64,000 nt of DNA from Rhodosporidiobolus odoratus (taxonomy: Eukaryota > Basidiomycota > Microbotryomycetes > Sporidiobolales > Sporidiobolaceae). Made by a program: the position numbers and the translations under genes. This document shows, one piece after another, positions 58,201 through 64,000 of this stretch (the stretch's first letter is position 1; every line of letters starts with the position of its first letter). The notes beneath the pieces were generated by a model. The model worked only from the letters and a program-made list of their open reading frames with translations. It was not told the DNA's origin and did not search any database. Where the stretch lies: assembly GCA_034387635.1 (NCBI GenBank), contig JAOANU010000005.1, forward strand, positions 310,001 through 374,000. Direction: 5' to 3'.

Positions 58201-60580
58201 TCGGTATGGGTTTGTTTGGGATGTTAGGAAGGGGATGGAGTTGCTAAGAGAGGGGAGGAGGAGGAAGGAGGAAGAGGATAGAGGGAAGGGAGGGGCAAAG
58301 GGGAGGGCAAGGAAGAGATCGAAGGTCGTATTGAGAGAGGAGGATCGGGAAAAAGCAGACCCGAGCTTCTCGACATCGTCGAAACTCGTTCGCACGGATT
58401 CGTCATCATCTGTTCTTCCTCCTTCTCAACAGCCTTCGCTTTCTCCCCTTCCCTTGCATCTCTCGTCTTCTTCCTCGCCCTCTTCCTCTCCCACACCTTC
58501 AATCCGTTCCACCTCTCCCTCCAACTCAACTTCGACCTCGACCTCCGCCCCTGCTTCTTCTTCCAATTCTTCAACCGGTCCACAATCCATGCGCTCCCTC
58601 CTAGCTCAACTCCGAAGCATCAACGAAGTCGACGAAAAGAAACTGGTAGAAGAATGGGAGGTCTTCATTCGGCGACGTCAGGTTAAACTATCCAAGTCTT
58701 CCTCCTCCTTGCCGCGGAAGGATGGCCCTGCTTCTTCGTCGTCTTCCTCCACCGCTGAGCCTAGTCGGGCTCATCGGCAACGTCAACGGCGAGAACGACC
58801 GCGTCCCAAGACGCTGTTCGACGATGAGCAGGACCTAACCGCGCTCGGGGGGGAGGACGAGGAAGGAGGAGGAGGGGTGAGTAGCGGTGGAGGAGGAGAA
58901 GAAGATGGGTGGGCAAACGACAACCTTGTTGGAGTTGCTCAGATGGGGACGGAAGGGAAGGGCAAGAAAGAGGATTGGGCGAGGTTCAAGGAGTTGGTCA
59001 GGAAGGGAGTGCCCATCGCTTATCGACCCAAGTGCGTCTTTCCTCCTCCTTACCTACTGTTGAGCAGTTCGTATCCGGTTGAGGTGGACGCTGACCCTGC
59101 ATGGCCTTTATGGCAGGATCTGGGCCGAATGCTCATCCGCAAATGAGGCTCGAGAACCGGCGTTGTACCAAGAACTTCTGGCTCAAAAAGAGTCAGTCGG
59201 GGAGAAACAATGCTTAAAGCAGATCGACATGGATTGTGCGTTTCTCTTTCCCCTTTTCCCCGTGCTTCTTCGGCGGCTCTCCGTCCTTTTGAGTGCTCAT
59301 TCTGCATCCTTCGCTGCCCAGGCCACCGAACCTTTCCTACGAATGTCTTCTTTGCCGGCAATGGACCTGGAGTGGGGAAGTTGAGGAACGTGCTCGTGGC
59401 TTACTCGAGGAAAAATCCGAAAGTCGGTTGTGTGTGACTTTCTTCCATCTCTCCAAATCTCACCTTCCGGCCTTTCCTCCCCTTTCTTCTTAGCACCACG
59501 CTGTTCGCCCTACCATAGCTAACGTCCTCCAATATTGTTATGCTTGCAGACTGCCAAGGCATGAACAATCTGGTAGCGACGCTCCTTCTCACTCATCCAG
59601 CAGAAGAAGATGCCTTCTGGGTTTTAGTCTGTATCATCGAGGTACATCCCTCTCTCCTGCTCCCCAGCTCCAATCTCGTTCACCTGACTGACTCCCTCCT
59701 CGTCAACCCCAACTCACCCGCCCTCAACCTCTGTTACACCCACCCATTCGCGCAGAATATCCTCCCCTCCGACTACTACACCTCAACCCTCTTAGTCTCC
59801 CGAGCGGATCAAGAAGTCCTACGCGATCTCACTGCTCGAGTTCTTCCCAAAGTTTCAGAGCACTTGGAGGAACATGGGGTGGAATTGAGCGCGATCAGCT
59901 TTGGTTGGTTCTTGAGTCTGTTTACCGATGTGTTGCCCATTCAAGTACGTGTCTATCTCTGGTCTCCTGAAGACCTATGCCTCCATTTGCAGCTTTCGCT
60001 GACGTCGCCTTGACGAACTCTGCAGACGCTCTTGTTCGTCCCCCTCCCACCTTTCCTCCTTTCCTCCTTCCCTCCTTCCCTCCAGCCCCTTTTCTCCCTC
60101 CCCTTCCCCCTCTCGGACGAGAAGACACTGATGAATTCAACCTCCATGGCACCACAGACGGGTCTGGGACCTCTTCTTCATCCACGGCACCGTCCTCCTG
60201 TTCCACATCGCCCTCGCCATCCTCAAACTCCACGCGACCGAGTTGTTGAAGTGCGATTCGGCTTCGGGGTTGTATGGACTCTTGGGGTCGATCCCTTCGG
60301 GGTTGTACCATGCTGATCGGTTGCTCAAGGTACGCCAGCCCGCTTTTTCTTTGGGGTTTTTTTTTTTTTTTTTGGTGCACGAGGAGTACAATGAGAGGGC
60401 GAGAGAGAGGGGAGGAGGACATGCTGATTTGTTGTTTTTGTGGAATGATAGATCGCGTGTGAGGACCTGGCGACTCGAGTGAAGGATAAAGAGGTTAGTT
60501 TGTTGAGGAGCAAGTATGTGGACAAGTTGCAGCAGGAGCAGGAAGAGCGGGAGGGGGAAAGGGGGAGGGAGGTCTCTTGA
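55245..60580 (+). CDS. TBC-domain Rab GTPase-activating protein with long disordered N-terminus
   Basis: RabGAP that switches off Rab GTPases in membrane traffic. About 1200 residues of low-complexity Ser/Pro/Ala sequence precede the domain, with one helical segment (LARSLSLSLHSAKDSLEDRR) and, before the TBC domain, RSLLAQLRSINEVDEKKLVE. The TBC domain follows over short exons: FKELVRKGVPIAYRPK, IWAECSSANEAREPALYQEL, KQIDMD joined to CHRTFPTNVFFAG (arginine-finger motif IDxDxxRT), GKLRNVLVAYSRKNPKVG joined to YCQGMNNLVATLLL (glutamine finger), EDAFWVLVCIIE, HLEEHGVELSAISFGWFLSL, FTDVLPIQTLFRVWDLFFIH, then a C-terminal helix ending EGERGREVS at TGA 60578-60580. Both catalytic fingers are present, so GAP activity is expected. 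The 17-T run at 60357 lies in its last intron. Target Rab unknown. Confidence 0.88.
60357..60373. repeat. Poly-T run (17 nt) in a TBC-gene intron
   Basis: Seventeen consecutive T residues within the last intron of the RabGAP gene. Such runs are rare in this GC-rich DNA. Length may vary between strains or between reads. Confidence 0.9.
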
Positions 60581-61093
60581 TTGATCGACCCTCTCCAGCC
60601 CTTTCCTCTGCCGAGTTTTCGTCCTTTCACCGGTTCACCCCTTCCTCCCTGCTTATTTCGACGCCGCTCGTTTACCTTGCACACGAACCGCATGTCTCCT
60701 TTTCTCTCTCCCTTCCGTTTCTTTCTCCCCTTTTTTGCTGTGACGTTGCCTCCTCTCTATTTGTTTCGGCAACGATGTATCCCGCCCCTACTATGGTCCT
60801 AGTTGTTGTTTCTTGTTATTCGCATAGCCTCAGGTTGTGTTCTTCTGACTTACTGGCAAGGCACAACCGAGCCAGAAAGAGGAGGAGGAGGAGGAGGAGG
60901 AGGCCGGACGAAGGGAGGGAGAGGAGACCACGACAACACGAGAGAAGAAACGGAGAGGAAACCAGAAAAGCAACAAAATCGACGAGCGGACGCCAGGAAG
61001 GATCCGTACAATGCGAAGCGAACGAGCCCACCCTGGAAAGCCGTTCTACCTTGACGACCATGAAGACCCGTTGCTCGCATACTGACTGTAGCT
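60581..61093. other. Convergent 3' region with AGG microsatellite
   Basis: About 510 bases between the TBC stop and the stop of the small minus-strand gene. T/C-rich at left (3' UTR). An (AGG)8 run lies at 60881-60904. No gene seen. Confidence 0.5.
60881..60904. repeat. (AGG)8 trinucleotide microsatellite
   Basis: Eight perfect AGG units, in an intergenic region. Confidence 0.9.
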
Positions 61094-61702
61094 TCACGGT
61101 GCCCCCTCGGCTTCCCTTTCCCTTTCCCTTTCCCCTTGCGCCTCGCCCAACCCTGACAATCCCTCCAACATTCCGTCCAACCCGTCGAGTAACTTGTCGA
61201 GTCTAGCTTCGATCTCATCGGCACTGGCATCGGCTGCGTCTAGTTTGCCGAGGAGGTCGGTCAGGTCTGCTTCCGAGAGATCGGTTTCGTCGTTTCCTTC
61301 TCCTGGTTGAGGAGGGCAGGAAGGGAGGGAAGGGAGGGAGGAAGGGGAAGGGATGGGCAGGGAGGCAAGGGTCGACATCAGGGTGACTAGGGACGGTTGT
61401 GAAGAGTCAGTTGTAGAGGGCGGAGAAAGGGAGGTGGAGGTGGAGGAGAGGGAGAGTGCAGACTGGGGGCCGTCGACCTCGTCTTGCGGGGCTGAAGTTG
61501 CAGTGACTCGGTTTGTGGCAGTTTGATGGGTGGTTTGTGAGGTTGGTGGTGCTTGGGAGGGTTGTGTTTGGGAGGTTGAAGGTGGTGATGAGGAAGTGGT
61601 CGACAGGGTTTGGTTCAAGTAGTCGAGGTCTGAGAGGGACACTGCGCGGGTAGGGGTTAGTCAGTACAGCTGTGCTCGATATGTGGACATGTTCAGCTTA
61701 CT
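61094..61702 (-). CDS. Small Ser/Thr/Pro-rich protein with C-terminal helix; start codon split by an intron
   Basis: The main exon (61641-61094) encodes about 180 residues: SLSDLDYLNQTLSTTSSSPP, a long disordered S/T/P part, then an acidic helical end DETDLSEADLTDLLGKLDAA, DASADEIEARLDKLLDGLDG, MLEGLSGLGEAQGERER, ending EGAP at TGA 61094-61096. The exon begins with TG directly after a CCGCGCAG acceptor and has no earlier ATG. An upstream GTAAGC donor preceded by A (61702) would create A|TG across a 60-base intron containing TGACTAAC, a good branch site, giving MSLSDLDYLNQ. It diverges from the next gene with about 100 bases between starts. The conserved-looking part is the C-terminal acidic helix; I know no name for it. 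Confidence 0.6.
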
Positions 61703-61806
61703 GTTTGACGCGGTATTGCAAGTGGCAGAGAGTGATTTAACGTTGATCGGGAACTCGAGTTTCCTCACTCTGACTTGTACTCGATTGACTCTGTTGGTAG
61801 CCACAG

Positions 61807-64000
61807 ATGGAGTATCACTACGCGTCAGATCACCCCTCACCTAGCAAGAAACGCCGTACCACCCAACCAACTCCTTCCACTCGCACTTCCTCTGCTCTTC
61901 CTCAATCAGCTCCACCACTCTTGCCTCTACCAGCACCGCCCCACTCCACAGCAAGTCATACACCTACACCCCCACAACCCCCTCTCCAACCCCTCCCACC
62001 CGTTCTCTCCCTCCTCGCCCTCGCTTCCTCCCTCCGTCAATCCTCCCTCTCCCTCCTTCCCTCTCTCGCAAAACGTCCCTCCACCACCTCGAACAGCTCG
62101 CAGTCTCGTTACGCCTACGCCTGGAATGCCTACTGTCAAGCTAGGGTCGGGTGCGTCGTAGCCTTGAGGGCAGCTTGTGCCATGGCCGCCACGGGCGAGT
62201 ACAGAGGCGGACGGATCGAGTTGAGGAGTTGCGCAATGCTCGCAGAGGTCGTCGTCGAAGGGCTCGAAGAGACCAAGGATGGCAAACCAAGTGGAGAGGC
62301 AGAAGAGGCCTTGGCCAAAGCGGTGCGGTTTTTTCAGCTCCTCCTCGTTCTCTCTTTGGCGGTCGTCCTGACTAGCTTACTCGGCCCGCGTCTGCTCCGC
62401 GGTCGTATTGAGTAGCTCTCAATAGCTCAATCAGTACGTGTCGCCTATCCTCTGACGCTACAAGATTCTGCCTCTTACAGACATCTTCCGCGCCTTCCAC
62501 AGCACCCTTCCTTGCACCCATATCTCCCACCCGTCCAGCTTCTTCAACTCCGCCTCTCCATCGCCACCCAGAAGCCCCTCAAACACACGCGTCAACTCCT
62601 CCGTCGCCTCTTGGCCTCCCTCCCTCCAACAGCCGCTCCTTCAACCACCGCCGCTCAAGCCGCCGCATACTACTCAGCGCAGACAATCGCTGCGACCTTG
62701 CCGAGCAAAGAGGTGAGCGACGTTGAGCGCATGGCAGCTTGGCGAACTCTGGCGGAAACGGCGAGCGAACGAGGGGATGCAGAGGTCGCTTGTCTGGCTT
62801 CGTTGAACGAAGCTCGCCTGGCCCTGGAAAACGCAGATTACGCTCGCACGTCCTCCCTTGTTGGGACGCTCTCGCCGACTTTGGGAGGAGACACGCCTGA
62901 GACTGAGGGGGCAGGGTGGAGGGAAGCGAGGATTCTGTTCAGGTTTTTGAGGACGGTGTTGTTGGCTCAGGTCGGGGACATGAAGGCTGCGAAGGAATGT
63001 CTCAAGGAGACGCACAAGTTGCTTGATGCGCCTTCAACTTTGGGTGGGGCGAGTCAGGAAGGTGTGGTCCAGGTAATTGCGTTGTTCTACCCAGAGAGGG
63101 TGCTCGCCCCTAATGCACAGACTCACCTCATCTCAAACACCTGCAGGCGACAGTGCACTCTGCTAAGCCTCCCACATCCTCCACGACCTCCGCAGGATCA
63201 GTCACCCTGCCCTTCCCCGTCCCCTCCCATTCAACTCTCTACCTCCACACTTACCACCTCTCCACGACCCTCCATTCCGACGCTCTCGGTCGATCCCCCC
63301 GCTCCCTCCTCTTTGCAACCGAAGGTCTCCGACTCCTCTCGACCCGTTTAAACGCTCGAGATTCGCCCCATCCCGGAACAGCGGTGCCTACCCTTCGTTC
63401 TATCAACGATGAGTTGAGAGTGTGGGCGGGGGTCAAGGTGGCGGTTTTGGGGGAGAAGGTTAGGGTTGAGGTTATGAGGGGGATGTTTGGAGAGGCGGAG
63501 AAGGGGTTGGAGGAGGCGGTGGAGATTGCGAAGAGGTTTGGGATGTGGGGTGACAGTGAGGGAGGAGAAGGGGAGACAGAAAGGGATGGGGAGGAATCGA
63601 GGGAAGTCAAGGAGAATTTGACGTTGGGTTGGGGGTTGGTGAGACTTGCGAGGTCTGCTAGAGGTGGAGAGGATGAAACAGAGGCTAGGAGGTGCTTTGA
63701 GGCGGTTTGTTGGTCAATAGCTTCCTCCTCTCCTTCGACAACGTCGTCGAAATCTTCTTCCTCGACCTCGACCTCGACCTCTGCGGTAAACCCAAGGAGA
63801 CGACATACCCATCTCCTCTCTTCTCTCTCCCTCCTTCTTCTCCTCTTCTCCTCCGACACCACCTCCCGCCCCACCTCCTCACTCCCTCCCCTCACCGCAC
63901 TCCCCACTCAACCCTCGGCCCAAGCCAATCTAGCCCACCTCCTCGCCCAAGCCCTAACCGCCAAAGAAATCACGGCTACCAAAACGGCCCTCAGTGGGGC
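61807..64000 (+). CDS. TPR-type protein resembling cohesin loading factor MAU2/SCC4 (partial, runs off window)
   Basis: ATG 61807 opens MEYHYASDHPSPSKKRRTTQ, with a basic nuclear-signal-like patch, then a proline-rich part and helices: PPVLSLLALASSLRQSSLSL, YAWNAYCQARVGCVVALRAA, RIELRSCAMLAEVVVEGLEE, GEAEEALAKA. After one or more introns (62323-62479, possibly with an 8-base exon) it continues HPYLPPVQLLQLRLSIATQK, LKHTRQLLRRLLASLPPTAA, RMAAWRTLAETASERGDAEV, ACLASLNEARLALENADYAR, LQ then ATVHSAKPPTS, SPRSLLFATEGLRLLSTRLN, FGEAEKGLEEAVEIAKRFGM, AQANLAHLLAQALTAKEITA. These are paired helices with TPR spacing and fit fungal MAU2 in layout, but I recognise no decisive motif. The frame is open to the last base; the 3' end lies outside. 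Confidence 0.5.

Overview
The window looks like nuclear DNA of a GC-rich basidiomycete yeast, most likely a red yeast of the Sporidiobolales (Rhodotorula/Rhodosporidium type). The evidence is dense protein-coding genes on both strands, many short introns with a strong taste for GTGCGT donors, very short exons, bidirectional promoters, and typical eukaryotic products (PEX3, DDX41, QCR8, TBC RabGAP, WSS1-type protease). No bacterial, viral or organellar genes were seen.

Left flank (1-8.2 kb): the 3' end of an unidentified gene, an intact amino-acid permease, a broken phytanoyl-CoA-dioxygenase-like gene with three separate lesions, and an ALY/Yra1-type mRNA-export adaptor gene (here ALY1).

Centre (8.2-33.6 kb): the main structure is a large imperfect inverted repeat. 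Arm A (about 8246-15676) and arm B (about 26306-33649) each carry the same three complete genes: a second ALY/REF-type mRNA-export factor (ALY2), a MINDY-type deubiquitinase ending in a CaaX box, and the peroxisomal membrane biogenesis factor PEX3. The arms are diverged but mosaic: some introns differ a lot, while promoters and one very long ALY2 intron stay close to identical. This suggests an old duplication repeatedly homogenised by gene conversion. The roughly 10.6 kb between the arms is single-copy: DDX41 helicase, a mitochondrial membrane protein, an aldo-keto reductase, an orphan gene and a GPI-anchored serine-rich wall protein.

Right flank (33.6-64 kb): QCR8 of respiratory complex III, an alpha/beta-hydrolase with a long C-terminal extension, three GPI-anchored serine/alanine-rich proteins (two of them a tandem pair and homologous to the one between the arms), an orphan gene, a very long WSS1-like DNA-protein-crosslink protease with a RanBP2 zinc finger, a mitochondrial coiled/LEA-like protein, a long TBC-domain RabGAP, a small gene whose start codon appears split by an intron, and a TPR protein resembling cohesin loader MAU2/SCC4 that runs off the right edge.

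There is no single operon-like system. The most noteworthy biology is the inverted repeat with duplicated housekeeping genes, the long conserved ALY2 intron carrying a repeated GTCGAG element (suggesting intron-based autoregulation as known for yeast YRA1), and the decaying dioxygenase gene.
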